DNA from: Parasponia andersonii
Lineage: Eukaryota; Streptophyta; Magnoliopsida; Rosales; Cannabaceae
DNA length: 64,000 bases
Reading direction: 5' to 3'
Assembly: GCA_002914805.1 (NCBI GenBank)
Contig: JXTB01000214.1
Location: forward strand, 112,036 to 176,035
In this document: one piece after another, positions 13,601 through 25,048 of the stretch
Position numbering within the stretch: position 1 is the stretch's first letter
Layout of the letters: every line of letters starts with the position of its first letter
The notes under the pieces: model-generated
Told to the model about the DNA's origin: nothing
Database searches by the model: none
The model's input: the letters and a program-made list of their open reading frames with translations, nothing else
Made by a program: the position numbers and the translations under genes

Positions 13601-13992
13601 CAAAGTAATAGATCTAAATTTAAACCAAAAATATAAATATATTATTCTTTATATATAAACGTTTTTCAATTGCTGACTATGAACCGAAGAAACTAAACAC
13701 TCTAACTGGTAAAATATCTCTTTTTGCCATTTCGTCAAATATGTGACATTCACAAAATTTATAAAAACAGTTATGATTCATTTACCTAAATTATGAACTC
13801 CAAATCTATGTACTATACTTAAATTCATATATCAAATAGAAATCAAAGAATTATAATAATGCATTAGAGGATTATATATATATATATAATAACTAAAATA
13901 ATAGAGCCAAATATATATATACTAAAAAGATATTAAAGAATCGGACATACATATACATAAAAACACACTCATTTATATACATATATATATAT
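10635..13992. repeat. AT-rich region with degenerate ATGAACTA-type arrays
   Basis: No gene is visible. From about 11220 to 11450 motifs read GGTATATGAATTTTTGGTCTT. From about 12260 to 13870 motifs switch to the reverse type (AAATCATGTACTA, ATATACCAAAT, TTTATGAACTAAA), repeated many times at uneven spacing. The switch of orientation supports a fold-back layout for the surrounding element. Confidence 0.5.
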
Positions 13993-14201
13993 GGTTGCTA
14001 ATTCAATAGGTATTTTTTTAGTTATTGGATCATCATCTAATGATGATTCAACAGCTATAATAAGATGCATGAAAAGATATGCATCATTAATATTTTTTTT
14101 CTCTTATTTTTTGCTATAAAAAATATACATGATAAATTTTCATTAGTCAAAATGATACCTATGTACAGGTAAAAAAATAAAATACCTTCTGGATTGGTGC
14201 C
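13993..14201 (-). mobile_element. (TA)n-associated MITE copy 4, internally shortened
   Basis: It begins GGTTGCTAATTCAATAGGTA and ends CTTCTGGATTGGTGCC, between TA tracts. At 209 bp it lacks about 30 bases near the left end (the second ACCTATGG-type box) seen in copy 5. Confidence 0.82.
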
Positions 14202-14218
14202 ATATATATATATATATA

Positions 14219-14460
14219 GGTTGCCAATCCAATAGGTATTTTTTTATTTTACCTATGGGTAGATATTTTTTTTTAGCCGTTGGATCACCATTAGATGGTG
14301 ATCCAATGGCTATAATGAAGTGCATAAAAAGACGTGCATCATTAATGCTCTTTCTCTCTCTTATTTTTTACAATAAAAAAAATGTGCATGCTAAATTTTC
14401 ATTGGCCAAATTGATACCTATGCATAGGTAAAAAAAAAAATACCTATTGGATTGGTGCCC
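14219..14460 (-). mobile_element. (TA)n-associated MITE copy 5, best-preserved copy
   Basis: At 242 bp it has ends GGTTGCCAATCCAATAGGTA and TACCTATTGGATTGGTGCCC. It has a near-perfect internal hairpin at 14280-14306 (arms TTGGATCACCAT and ATGGTGATCCAA around TAG) and the ACCTATGCATAGGT palindrome. A 17-base TA tract separates it from copy 4, and (TA)n follows it. Confidence 0.88.
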
Positions 14461-14999
14461 ATATATATATATATATATATAAGTAAAGTAGAAAAATGTA
14501 CCTTTCGATGATGAACCCTAGCTTTTGATCCTTGTGAATTGAAGATTTCGCCTATAGAGATCTTTTTGAATCTAAGATTTTTGGTGATGAACTTGATTTC
14601 AATTTCGAATTGTTCAATTTTTTTAGTGACAACTCTAATTTTTGATCAATTTTCTGGTATCGATATTTGAAATATTGAACGTAATTGAGAAAAAATTTTC
14701 GAATATGGTAGAAAGTGGGGGAGAAAATTTTAGAGGCAAGGGAAAGTGTGAGAAAGTGATGAAGACGAGGGAGAAAGCAAGAGAAAACCGTGAGAAAGTG
14801 GGCTTTATAACCTTCGGCTGATTAAAGGTAGTTTCGATGAATTTCCAACAAGCTTTAAGGCTAGACATATATCTATAAAATATAAGTCGTGGTCATGAAT
14901 TGAGTTATGGGACCTAAAATAGGTAGAAACCTATCTCACTCTAATTTTTTGTAGAAATTAAAAAAAATATATTTAAAAAAATGTAAACAAAAAAATTGG

Positions 15000-15140
15000 T
15001 AGTTTTCTAAATAAATTATTTTGAAGTGATATTTTTGTGACTAAGCTTTTCAAAAGTGATATTTTATAACTATAATTTGAAAAATACTTTTATAAATGGT
15101 ATTTTTTAAAATCAACTTTTTAAAGTAATATTTTCTAAAT
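15000..15140. repeat. Degenerate short repeats around GTGATATTTTT
   Basis: Near-repeats of AAGTGATATTTT, GGTATTTTTTAAA and AGTAATATTTTC recur about every 35 bases. They resemble the array near 51110-51440 in composition. No further identity is visible. Confidence 0.4.
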
Positions 15141-15391
15141 TAACTTTGATATTTACCAAGCATGTTTATGGTTTTTATTTTTCAAAATTTAAAGTGAAGG
15201 CTTATTCCCAATCAAGTTTCTTTCTTTTAAAAAAAAAAATTAAAAACGTAAAAAAAATTGTTTTTGTTTTTTATTTTTATAAACAAAAATTGAAAACGTC
15301 TCCAAACATGGCCTTAATATTTGAAGTATTATTCATATTCTAATTAAGGGTTTGTGGCACTATAGAGCTTTCTCTCCTAGTTAGAAGAGAG

Positions 15392-15792
15392 AAAGGTCCC
15401 TGACTTCTTTAATTAGTACTCATTTGATCCCTGAAACTATATAAATGGCCAAAAAAGTCTCTCAATTAATTAATTGGTGATAATAATGTCCTTTTGTCAC
15501 AAAAACTATTGAATATAGTTAAAAGCTAGATAATTTAAAAAGTGTGCTTCGTGCAGCACAAAAAAAATGTCCGTTTTTTTCGGAATTGTAGGAAAATTTC
15601 TAGGGTTTGAGCTAGGGTTTGAGAATATCTATAATAATAATAATAATAATTATTATTATTATTATTTATAAAAATCCTCAACTTTAACCAAAAAGAATGT
15701 TATTGTTACTATTTAGTTAATTTAGAGACTTTTTGGAATATTTATTTAGTTCATAGGCCAAATGGTCATATTTTAGGAATTTAGGGACCTTT
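15392..15792. mobile_element. MITE with about 85-bp terminal inverted repeats
   Basis: The left end starts AAAGGTCCCT and the right end finishes AGGGACCTTT. Reverse-complementing the right arm aligns with the left arm over about 85 bases, including AAAAAGTCTCT and TAATTAA-type stretches. The centre carries an (AAT)n/(ATT)n palindromic run (15632-15664). Long inverted repeats suggest a Mutator-type or similar DNA element. No clear target duplication was found. Confidence 0.7.
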
Positions 15793-16730
15793 ATTATTTA
15801 TTTAAATACGTCAATATTTAATTTGTTAAAAGAAAGAAGAAGATAAGCAAGGATATAATTGTGTGCTTTTATGCTCATTTACCCATTAAATTTTGTGGGA
15901 CCAAATGACTTTTGGATTTAAACCCTGCCTTAGGATTGGGCGCCAGGGGTATAGCAAAATAGCGGGGTTGTACCACAAACGGCTCCAATAATTTTACATG
16001 ATTTCTTAATTTATTTTGAAGAATGCTAAATGCATTCTTTTTTTTTCTTTTTTTTTTTTTTTTTTTCATGTTCTCTAGTCTCACTTGAAACTTAAATTTC
16101 ATTATCTAGTTTAACGTTTTAACAACGCAAAAAACTATAGTTGAATCAACGTATAAATTTCACTATCTTAGACATCATGGTACAACTGTACAAATTTATA
16201 ATAATTTCAAATGTCAATATATTAATTTATAAGAGTTTTAATTACATGATATTAATTTACAAAATTTAAAAATTAAAATATTAATTTGCAAGATTTTAAA
16301 AGTCAAAAGATTAATTTATAAGATTTAAACAATTAAAGTGTTAAATTACAGGTTTTCAAAAGCCAAGATATTTTTTTTTGCAGAAAAAATATTAAAATTA
16401 ATATATTCTTATCACTTTATTTTAAAACTAAGTCGTCAGACACATCAAGCTACTTAGCACTACACAAAATGACGTCATTAGATAATTATAATTAATACAC
16501 GGTCTTATATTGAATCAGAATGAAAAACTGAATCGTGGTGTGGTGTGGTGTTAGAAGTGCTNNNNNNNNNNNNNNNNNNTAATCTAAAATGTCACGTCAT
16601 CACGTGATCATCCACATGTTTCGGTGCATATATTTTGTGCTTTTTATTTCCTCAAAAAGAAGAGGTAAAAAAATCATGCATTTTATTAATTTCATCCTTA
16701 TGAGTATTTTTCTTTTAATCGTTATGATTA
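15793..16730. other. Intergenic DNA with assembly gap
   Basis: AT-rich sequence with a long poly(T) run near 16037-16067 and repeated TTAATTTATAAGATTT-type phrases at 16200-16350. No gene is recognised. An 18-N run lies at 16562-16579, so this part may be incomplete. Confidence 0.5.
16562..16579. other. Assembly gap (18 Ns)
   Basis: A run of N bases; its true size is unknown. It lies about 1 kb upstream of the first 5-oxoprolinase start codon, next to a GTGGTGTGGTGTGGT microsatellite. Confidence 0.98.
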
Positions 16731-16807
16731 CTGAAAAGTAAAGTGGGCTCACTCCCTCATCGACTCGTTTCCTCGTGACTCGTCGCCGTTGTCCCCTTGG
16801 AATTCAG

Positions 16808-17550
16808 GTTCAGCTACTCTCACTCTTTATCGATGCCTTCACTGTTTCATAATTAGAAGTCCTTATAGCTTATTCATGTTTATATTGTTTATATATTAAG
16901 TAATTATTTATTTTTTAAAGGATTCGTTTATTCTATTTTGACTTTTGATTTAAGTTCTAGCAAAGGGGAGATTTCATTTTCATACCAATTTCTGGTTTCG
17001 GTCATGGTATTGGTTTATGGAGATTGAGATTGAATCTTATTTTTTTCTTCAAATATTTGAATTTAATTGAGTCGGGCAAGTTATTTTATTAGTTAAACAA
17101 TCAAAAAGTTTCAGATGGTGGTGTAACGGGTTCTGTATGTGTTAATGATTGAACAAGAATGCTGAATGTTTCTTGTTCTGGAACTAGTGCTATCGAATAC
17201 GAAAATAAATTATTAAACAAAAAAGAAAAAAACATTTTTTGTTGACTGAACTCAGATTTCTGGAAATGGGTTTAGAGTCCTGTTAAATTCAGATTTAAAG
17301 GGTTTTAGTTTAATTCAAGTTGAATATCTTGAAGTCATTGCCATGAAATCTTAGTTTTCAGGAGCGGTAAAGAAGTAGGAATATTAAGTATTATCATGAG
17401 CAATTTTGCTGGGGACGGATCACTTATTCAGTTGAGACTTGAGAACTTATTCCCAGCTGTTCCTCTCCTTGCTTTTTTATTTAAGGAGGAAAATAAGGGT
17501 CCTCGGAATTATTGAGCTTTTGCTAATATTGGTCGTAATTGTTTCTGCAG
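16808..17550 (+). other. Probable 5'-UTR intron of 5-oxoprolinase copy A
   Basis: A CT/TCG-rich leader (about 16745-16807) ends ATTCAG|GTTCAG. A good acceptor, TTTCTGCAG, lies at 17542-17550, twelve bases before the ATG. The intervening sequence is T-rich like other introns here. This is inferred from consensus sites only. Copy B has the same arrangement. Confidence 0.55.
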
Positions 17551-17562
17551 ATTTCTACGGAA

Positions 17563-20500
17563 ATGGGAAGTGCCAACACAGACAAACTCAAGATTTGCAT
17601 TGATAGAGGGGGCACTTTCACTGATGTTTATGCTGAAATCCCAGGTTACCCTGATGGTCGAGTTCTTAAACTTTTGTCTGTTGACCCAGCAAACTACGAG
17701 GATGCTCCAGTTGAGGGAATTAGGAGGATTCTTGAGGAATTCACTGGAGAGGAAATCCCTCGGACTTCAAAAATACCTACTGATAAGATAGAGTGGATAA
17801 GAATGGGGACAACAGTGGCAACAAATGCCCTTTTAGAGAGAAAAGGAGAAAGGATCGCTCTTTGTGTTACTCGTGGTTTCCGGGATTTACTCCAGATTGG
17901 TAACCAGGCTCGTCCCAACATATTTGATCTTACGGTATCAAAACCTTCAAATCTTTACGAAGAGGTTATTGAGGTTGATGAGAGAACTGAGCTTGCACAA
18001 GGTGAGGATAAGGATATAGACTCTTCTTCTCCATCACTAATCAGAGGGATTTCGGGTGAGCTTGTCAAGGTTGTGAAGCCTCTTAAAGAAGAAGGTTTGA
18101 AGCTTTCACTAAAAGGGTTGTTAGATAAGGGGATTGACTGTTTGGCTGTGGTCTTGATGCACTCGTATACTTACCCGCAGCATGAGTTAGCCGTGGAAAA
18201 ATTAGCTATGAGTTTGGGCTTTAGACATGTTTCCTTATCTTCGGCTTTGACACCTATGGTTCGAGCTGTTCCCCGTGGTCTTACAGCTACCGTGGATGCA
18301 TACTTGACCCCTGTTATTAAAGAATACCTATCAGGGTTCATATCCAAATTTGATGAAGGGCTGCAAAAGGTGAATGTTTTGTTTATGCAATCTGATGGAG
18401 GACTTGCGCCAGAAAGTCGATTTTCAGGACATAAAGCAGTTTTGTCTGGTCCTGCAGGTGGAGTTGTCGGTTACTCACAGACTCTTTTTGGGCTTGAAAC
18501 TGAGAAACCCCTTATTGGGTTTGACATGGGTGGTACATCTACAGATGTGAGTCGTTATGCTGGAAATTATGAACAAGTCTTGGAAACACAGATTGCTGGG
18601 GCCATAATACAGGCTCCTCAGCTCGACATAAATACTGTTGCTGCAGGTGGTGGATCAAAGTTGAAGTTTCAATTTGGAGCTTTTCGGGTTGGACCGGAAT
18701 CTGTGGGTGCACATCCAGGTCCTGTATGTTATCGGAAAGGTGGGGAACTGGCAGTTACAGATGCAAACTTGATTCTTGGATTTGTCATACCAGATTATTT
18801 TCCATCCATCTTTGGCCGTAAAGAGGATCAGCCATTAGATATTAGAGCAACTCGAGAAGCATTTCAAGAGCTTGCTACAGAAATAAATTCCTACATAAAG
18901 AGCCAAGATTCATCTGCAAAGGACATGACAGTGGAGGAGATTGCTCTTGGATTTGTAAACGTTGCAAATGAAACAATGTGTCGTCCTATACGGCAATTAA
19001 CTGAAATGAAAGGCCATGAGACAAGGAACCATGCTCTTGCATGCTTTGGAGGTGCAGGGCCTCAGCATGCTTGTGCCATTGCTAGGTCTTTGGGCATGAC
19101 AGAAGTACTCATTCACAGGTTTTGTGGGATCTTAAGTGCTTTTGGGATGGGATTGGCAGATGTTGTGGAAGAAGCCCAGGTGCCATATTCTGCTGCTTAT
19201 GGTCAAGACACTGTGGTGGAGGCCTCTCGCAGGGAAGCAATTTTACTGAAGCAGGTTAAGCAGAAGCTGAAAGAACAAGGTTTTGGAGATGAAAGCATTA
19301 AAACAGACACATATCTGAACTTGAGGTATGAAGGTACAGACACTTCAATTATGGTAAAGAAACAGAAGTCTGCAGATGGATTTGGATACGACTTTGACAT
19401 GGAATTCGTGAAGTTGTTCCAGCAGGAGTATGGATTTAAATTACAGCAGAGGAATATTCTGATATGTGATGTCAGAGTTCGTGGTGTAGGAGTTACTAAT
19501 ATATTGAAGCCAAGGGCTTTACAACCTACATCTGATCCCCCTCAAGTTGAAGGCTCCTATAAGGTTTATTTTGGAAATGACTGGCAAGATACACCACTGT
19601 TCAAGCTTGAGAAACTAAGTTATGGGCATGTTGTGCCTGGTCCTGCTATAATCATGAATGGAAACAGTACGGTTATATTAGAACCAAACTGCAAAGGTAT
19701 CATAACCAAGTATGGTAATATTAAAATTGAGATAGAGCCCATTGCAAGCACATTAATAGTATCAGAAAAAACCGCAGATGTCGTGCAGCTTTCAATATTC
19801 AATCATAGATTTATGGGTATAGCTGAACAGATGGGAAGGACCCTTCAAAGAACTTCTATATCCACAAACATAAAGGAAAGGCTAGATTTCTCTTGTGCTC
19901 TATTTGGACCCGACGGGGGTCTAGTTGCAAATGCTCCTCATGTTCCTGTGCACTTGGGAGCTATGTCTAGTACAGTTCGCTGGCAGCTGAATTTCTGGGG
20001 TGACAATCTGAGTGAAGGAGATGTTTTGGTAACCAATCATCCTTGTGCTGGAGGTAGTCATCTCCCTGATATAACTGTTATTACTCCGGTTCTTGATAAT
20101 GGAAAGCTGGTATTCTTTGTGGCAAGTAGAGGACATCATGCTGAGATTGGTGGTATTACTCCGGGAAGCATGCCGCCTTTTTCCAAGTCAATATGGGAGG
20201 AAGGCGCTGCCATAAAAGCGTTTAAGCTTGTAGAAAATGGGATTTTTCAAGAAGAAGGTATTGCTAAACTTCTTAAGTTCCCTAGTTCTGGTGAATTGGC
20301 AAATCATATTCCAGGAACCCGCAGGCTTCAAGATAATTTATCGGATCTTCAAGCTCAAGTAGCTGCCAATCAGAGAGGAATTTTTCTCATCAAAGAGCTA
20401 ATTCAGCAGTATGGTTTGGAGACTGTTCGGGCTTACATGACATATGTGCAGTTGAATGCAGAAGAAGCAGTGAGAGAAATGCTAAAGTCAGTTGCTGCTA

Positions 20501-21372
20501 AAGTTTCATCCCAATCACCTAGTTTTGGAGATGGCAATTCTGTGACAATTGAAGAAGAGGATTACATGGATGATGGGTCTGTTATTCATTTGAAGCTTAC
20601 AATTGATTCTTATAAGGGTGAAGCAAATTTTGATTTTAGTGGAACCAGTCCAGAAGTGTATGGAAACTGGAATGCCCCAGAAGCAGTGACATCTGCGGCA
20701 GTCATATACTGTCTTCGCTGTTTGGTGAATGTTGATATTCCTCTCAATCAAGGTTGTTTGGCCCCTGTAAAAATTCATATTCCATCAGGTTCATTTCTCT
20801 CTCCAAGTGATAAGGCTGCCGTAGTGGGAGGTAATGTCTTGACATCTCAGAGAATAACTGATGTTATACTTACTGCGTTTCAGGCCTGTGCTTGTTCACA
20901 GGGTTGTATGAATAATCTCACTTTTGGGGATGATAGTTTTGGTTACTATGAAACAATTGGAGGTGGTAGTGGGGCTGGGCCAACCTGGGATGGAACCAGT
21001 GGAATCCAGTGCCATATGACCAACACGAGAATGACTGATCCTGAGATTTTTGAGCAGAGGTATCCAGTTTTGTTGCATAAATTTGAGCTCAGAGAGAATA
21101 GTGGCGGGGCTGGAATTCATAAAGGGGGTGATGGGTTAGTTAGGGAGATAGAATTCAAACGGTCTGTTGTTGTTAGCATTCTTTCTGAGCGGCGTGTTCA
21201 TGTGCCTAGAGGATTGAATGGAGGTAAAAGTGGGGCTCGCGGAGCTAACTACCTGATTACCAAGGATAGAAAAAGAGTTTACCTCGGGGGTAAGAACACA
21301 GTCGAGGTTCAGGCAGGAGAAGTTCTTCAGATTTTAACTCCCGGCGGTGGTGGATGGGGTTGCTCTTCTTGA
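17563..21372 (+). CDS. OXP1: 5-oxoprolinase (ATP-hydrolysing), tandem copy A
   Basis: A single uninterrupted exon encodes 1269 aa, close to the roughly 1266 aa of the Arabidopsis enzyme. The family (EC 3.5.2.9) opens 5-oxo-L-proline to L-glutamate using ATP, in the cytosol, as part of glutathione turnover. Hydantoinase A-type halves come first: phosphate-binding [13 protein letters not shown] at residues 13-25, [14 protein letters not shown] near 320, [16 protein letters not shown] near 495. The hydantoinase B-type half starts near 743 ([14 protein letters not shown]) and runs to the terminal [10 protein letters not shown]. The ATG at 17563 is chosen because the upstream in-frame codons fall before a splice acceptor. 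Its neighbour at 25489 is nearly the same protein. No stops, frameshifts or lost motifs are seen, so it should be functional. Confidence 0.97.
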   Translation: MGSANTDKLKICIDRGGTFTDVYAEIPGYPDGRVLKLLSVDPANYEDAPVEGIRRILEEFTGEEIPRTSKIPTDKIEWIRMGTTVATNALLERKGERIALCVTRGFRDLLQIGNQARPNIFDLTVSKPSNLYEEVIEVDERTELAQGEDKDIDSSSPSLIRGISGELVKVVKPLKEEGLKLSLKGLLDKGIDCLAVVLMHSYTYPQHELAVEKLAMSLGFRHVSLSSALTPMVRAVPRGLTATVDAYLTPVIKEYLSGFISKFDEGLQKVNVLFMQSDGGLAPESRFSGHKAVLSGPAGGVVGYSQTLFGLETEKPLIGFDMGGTSTDVSRYAGNYEQVLETQIAGAIIQAPQLDINTVAAGGGSKLKFQFGAFRVGPESVGAHPGPVCYRKGGELAVTDANLILGFVIPDYFPSIFGRKEDQPLDIRATREAFQELATEINSYIKSQDSSAKDMTVEEIALGFVNVANETMCRPIRQLTEMKGHETRNHALACFGGAGPQHACAIARSLGMTEVLIHRFCGILSAFGMGLADVVEEAQVPYSAAYGQDTVVEASRREAILLKQVKQKLKEQGFGDESIKTDTYLNLRYEGTDTSIMVKKQKSADGFGYDFDMEFVKLFQQEYGFKLQQRNILICDVRVRGVGVTNILKPRALQPTSDPPQVEGSYKVYFGNDWQDTPLFKLEKLSYGHVVPGPAIIMNGNSTVILEPNCKGIITKYGNIKIEIEPIASTLIVSEKTADVVQLSIFNHRFMGIAEQMGRTLQRTSISTNIKERLDFSCALFGPDGGLVANAPHVPVHLGAMSSTVRWQLNFWGDNLSEGDVLVTNHPCAGGSHLPDITVITPVLDNGKLVFFVASRGHHAEIGGITPGSMPPFSKSIWEEGAAIKAFKLVENGIFQEEGIAKLLKFPSSGELANHIPGTRRLQDNLSDLQAQVAANQRGIFLIKELIQQYGLETVRAYMTYVQLNAEEAVREMLKSVAAKVSSQSPSFGDGNSVTIEEEDYMDDGSVIHLKLTIDSYKGEANFDFSGTSPEVYGNWNAPEAVTSAAVIYCLRCLVNVDIPLNQGCLAPVKIHIPSGSFLSPSDKAAVVGGNVLTSQRITDVILTAFQACACSQGCMNNLTFGDDSFGYYETIGGGSGAGPTWDGTSGIQCHMTNTRMTDPEIFEQRYPVLLHKFELRENSGGAGIHKGGDGLVREIEFKRSVVVSILSERRVHVPRGLNGGKSGARGANYLITKDRKRVYLGGKNTVEVQAGEVLQILTPGGGGWGCSS

Positions 21373-23101
21373 TTGCTCACGCTGACAATCTGTTTCAATA
21401 TGAATCAGTTGGTTTTATGGAATCTGCTATTAATGTTGTTGATCTGCTTTATTGAACATATGCAATTGCAATCTCTAATTTAACTTGAATAAAAGAATAA
21501 ATTAATTGCTATTTGTCTATTTGATGTTTGAATTCTTCTGTTGTGCCACATACCGTCCAGGTCACTTTTGAAGCGCTGTTTCAAGCTAACAGTGGGAGAG
21601 ACTATTTGCTTTCAAGGCAGAACCATTCGGGTTTCGGCAAATTCTCAATAACAGGCTACCGCTCCTACTGATTCAAGCTTGTACTCCAAACGTAAATTTT
21701 TGTTATCAAAGAACAGTTTCTTTGGGAAGTTTTTATGTAATTAGATTTAAATTCAAGTAATCATAGGGTTGATTTTGTCTGTTTTTGTTTTTAAATCTTC
21801 AAGAATGTTTTTAAGACAAAAAAGGTCTTAACTTGCATACTGGTTTTCGTATGAAATTAAGGACAATTTTCTAAAGACATGTTTGTTCGAAGGATCTTCA
21901 GAGAATTAATGACATCTTTATTTTACCGTAATCATGATCAAAAATCAATGACGGAGGAAATAAATGAGAGTGGAGGAAATAAATGAGAATAAGATAGTGG
22001 AGAATGAGAATCATTACGTGTATTACGTAATTTACTTAAAAGTGACAGGAAAGATGATCAAAATCACTAAAACAAGCATTCATGTGTTCGCTCAATCAAT
22101 AAAACGTAATCGGAATACTTTATATTTATTAAGTTGCCGTTTTAAAGGTATGCACATTTCAAAGTAGATAATTTTGCTAGTAACATTGTACTTAGGATTC
22201 TCATAATGAAAAAGGAAATGTAGTGTTTACAAATAATCACGTTAATGTAGTGTTTACAAATAATCACATTCTTTAATGCATTAGGAGGGGAGTAACATTT
22301 CTATTTTTCTCCAAAATTTTTGGTGGTCCCGTACAATTCTTCCATTCTAATATTTTGGTAAATAACTGAATTAGACTTGTTACCGCTGTGCGATTCTCAT
22401 TCCTTTTAATAAATATGCCATAAAACTAAAGCCTTAAAAGAGCATTTAAGACATTTCAAACTATTTAGTTTGATTGAAAAGTGAGGAAAAGATACTTTCA
22501 TCTAAAGGTATTTGTGGTAAAGTTTGGCCGATTTAATCGCTCATTTAACACACCAAAGTGCACGTGTTTTATAAAAGATAAATGACATTGTTAGTCCCTA
22601 AATTATGAGAACAGTTTCAATTTAGTCCTCAAATTTGAAATTACGTTATATTGGTTCTTAAACTATTAAAAAAGCTTCATTTTAATTCTTTTTGTTATAT
22701 ATTTTATTTTATTTTTGATAGAATGAGCGAATGAAACCCATTTGTATTTTGTTATACTTATTTCATATCTAAAAGTATAATATAATATTATAAAAATATT
22801 AAAATATGAATTAAAACAGTTTAAAAATAATTAGTTGAAAAAAAATGAGTTGGACATTGAATAATAATACAATACAAAAATTATCTAAAATACGATATTT
22901 TGTTGAAATCACAAATATAAAATAAAAAATATAATTTATGTAAAAATCAAACAAAATGTATAACATGAAATAATTTTAATAATTTAAAAATCAAAATAAG
23001 ACTTTTTTAGGATAATTTATCCTTTTGTCGATATGGCTGGTCCCATCCCAAACATGGTGCAGGAACTATGCATGTGGTCTATGACTATTTTTATATCACG
23101 T

Positions 23102-23230
23102 GATTTGAAGTGATTAAGAGAAACCAAACCACGCTGAACCTATATCTGTGGTGCAGTGTAATTTGATTTGAAGTGACTAGGAGAAACCAAACCAAACTAT
23201 ATCTACATTTGAGGTGCAATGCGGTTCAAT
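23102..23230. repeat. Two-unit about 65-bp tandem repeat
   Basis: GATTTGAAGTGATTAAGAGA and GATTTGAAGTGACTAGGAGA each lead into AAACCAAACCA and then TATATCT. A related CTGTGGTTTGG phrase returns near 23580, so this may be part of a decayed DNA element. Confidence 0.65.
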
Positions 23231-24192
23231 TTCTGTATTTTGATTAACATTTTAGATTTGAGCTTAATAATTTAGATTTCAGGTTTCACAAATGTGACCT
23301 ACTGAAATTTAATATTTCTTCCCTTTCTTTTTTTTTTCCCCCTGAAAGGAACATTTCTTTTGAAATTATTTTATCCCTCGAGGAGAAAAAAAAAAACTAT
23401 GTATTAGTTATAAAAGTATGTATAAAAAAATCGACAGTAGATAAAATAATTTGAATGATCAAAATAAAAAATTCAAATAGTAACAAAAAAAATCTTTAAA
23501 ATTATCATATAAAGTCTCTTATTGCGACGTGGTTTGGACACTAAACATTTTTCTCCTAACCGCACGCCAAAGCGCATATCTGTGGTTTGGAGATTTTATA
23601 AATCTCACCAAACCATATGAAGTAAAAGGGTTAATGGCACAAATTGTTCTTGAAGTGTCTAATTTGTGTTAATTTGTTCTTCAAAATTCTAATTATGACA
23701 ATTAAATCTTTGAATTTTCTAAATTAAATCAATTTAGTTTGTTAATTGTTTAAATTATAATATATTATTAAATTTCTGACAAAAATATGCATATGAAGAG
23801 CGTATAGCAGTATCTGAAAAAAAAATATTTAATGAAAGATAAACTAAACAAAAGAAGATATTGTTTACAATTTTTAGAATTATTAAAGCTGCAAATTTGA
23901 AAAAAAAAATCTATAATTATTTATTTTTTATATTTAAAATTTCTAAATTATCTTTCAAATAATATAATTTTAGATTCTAGTATGCACTCTTTCCGTGTAT
24001 TTTTCGCCGTAAATTTAATAATAAATCACAATTACCAAATCTTTTCGAATAGAAAAATTCAAGAGTTACAATTAAAACTTTGAGCGCAGATTGCCACTGC
24101 TAGGATATTTCAAAGCCCCTTTGTACCATTAAATAACTGCACAGGTGGTGCCATGCAGTTTCACCAGTTTTTGAAGTGTGTCGGTTTTTTAA

Positions 24193-24194
<2 letters not shown>

Positions 24195-24240
<46 letters not shown>
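24195..24240. repeat. (TA)n microsatellite, 46 bases, uninterrupted
   Basis: A pure AT dinucleotide run with no inserted element. It is useful as an unoccupied comparison for the TA-associated MITE family. Confidence 0.97.
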
Positions 24241-24243
<3 letters not shown>

Positions 24244-25011
24244 TTTTCAATAATTCTTTCGAAAACTAGAAGTGTTACTTTTTGGATTTATAAAGGAGAT
24301 CCATGGATCTAAAGTGGTATTTAGCCACAATAGAGTTGGGTTTTTTTTTTATTTTATTTTTTTTGGTATTATCCGAATTTTTTTTTAACTTTAGATGGGA
24401 AAGAAAAGTGAAAATGAGACCCAAATGACAGGGCTGCTAGCTACAATGACGCAGTGAAAGCGAAAGAAATCAAAAAAAAAAAAAAAAAAAGAGAGAGAGA
24501 AAACAGTGAAAGAAAGCACAAGAGTATTGAGTGCATGACCATGGATGGATGAGGAATGGAAAAGTAAAGGAAAGGCAGACCCAGAAGAAAGGAAGGCAGT
24601 AGTATTAGGCGTAGACAGACAAAACTGAAAAGACTAGAAGAGTATGGGAGGATAGGCTTACAAACATACTTGGAAGATTGCAAGGCCTCTGGAGACTACG
24701 TTAACACTGTCAATTCAATACTAAGAAATCAATCTCAATTCTTTTTTATTTTTTATTTTTTAAATGTGGGTGGGTTGTTAGCCTTAGCCCTTAGCTCACA
24801 TGGTTGTGAATGTGATCCAGTGCTCTAGAAGAAGAGCTCCTAGTCTTCTCTCTCTCACTCTCTGTAAAAGCATGGGTCCCATCTGAATTATGTCAATCAT
24901 TGCTTTAATTTTATATTAATTTAATTCATTACTTGTTGTAATGGCTCACTCCCTTATCATCATGATTCATGCACTATCCATTCCTTTCATTTCACTCTTC
25001 TTCAGCTTCAG

Positions 25012-25048
<37 letters not shown>

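Larger units (their letters stand above)
6455..14920. mobile_element. Candidate large non-autonomous Mutator-like element with inverted arms
   Basis: The left end (about 6465-6550) contains GTAGATGTCC, then ATATGTCC, then AGCAAAATATC. The same order and spacing recur at 52434-52510. In inverted orientation, GACATATA followed 20 bases later by GTGGTCAT is seen at 14864-14896. Inside each end is a gene-leader-like pyrimidine-rich stretch (6600-6850; reversed at 14510-14800). Degenerate arrays follow. They read TTCATATATTTTTGGTC...TTGGTATAT in the left arm (7140-7540, 11220-11450) and the reverse type, ATGAACTA/ATATACC, in the right arm (12260-13870). No transposase reading frame is visible. Exact ends and the target duplication could not be fixed, so element status is an inference. 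Confidence 0.45.
21373..24800. other. Intergenic region between the 5-oxoprolinase copies
   Basis: The first 80 bases after copy A match the same position after copy B (GATTGCTCAC, CTCTGTTTCA-type words), so the duplication includes some 3' UTR. A likely poly(A) signal AATAAA is at 21488-21493. Farther on are AT-rich stretches, TTAGTCCCTAAATT/TTTAGTCCTCAAATTTG phrases typical of plant TE remnants (22590-22640), and no gene. Confidence 0.55.

Noticed and set aside
14635-14868. 77-codon minus-strand frame, MSSLKACWKF...
   Set aside because: It lies in the leader-like arm of the candidate Mutator-like element. The pyrimidine-rich composition explains the SFSRFSL pattern, and no homologue is recognised.
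21964-22167. 67-codon plus-strand frame after oxoprolinase copy A
   Set aside because: It lies in AT-rich flank, with no recognisable motif and no counterpart after copy B.
24441-24683. 80-codon minus-strand frame before oxoprolinase copy B
   Set aside because: It is built from purine runs and simple sequence read backwards (SLFSLSLFFFFF), with no family match and no splice context.
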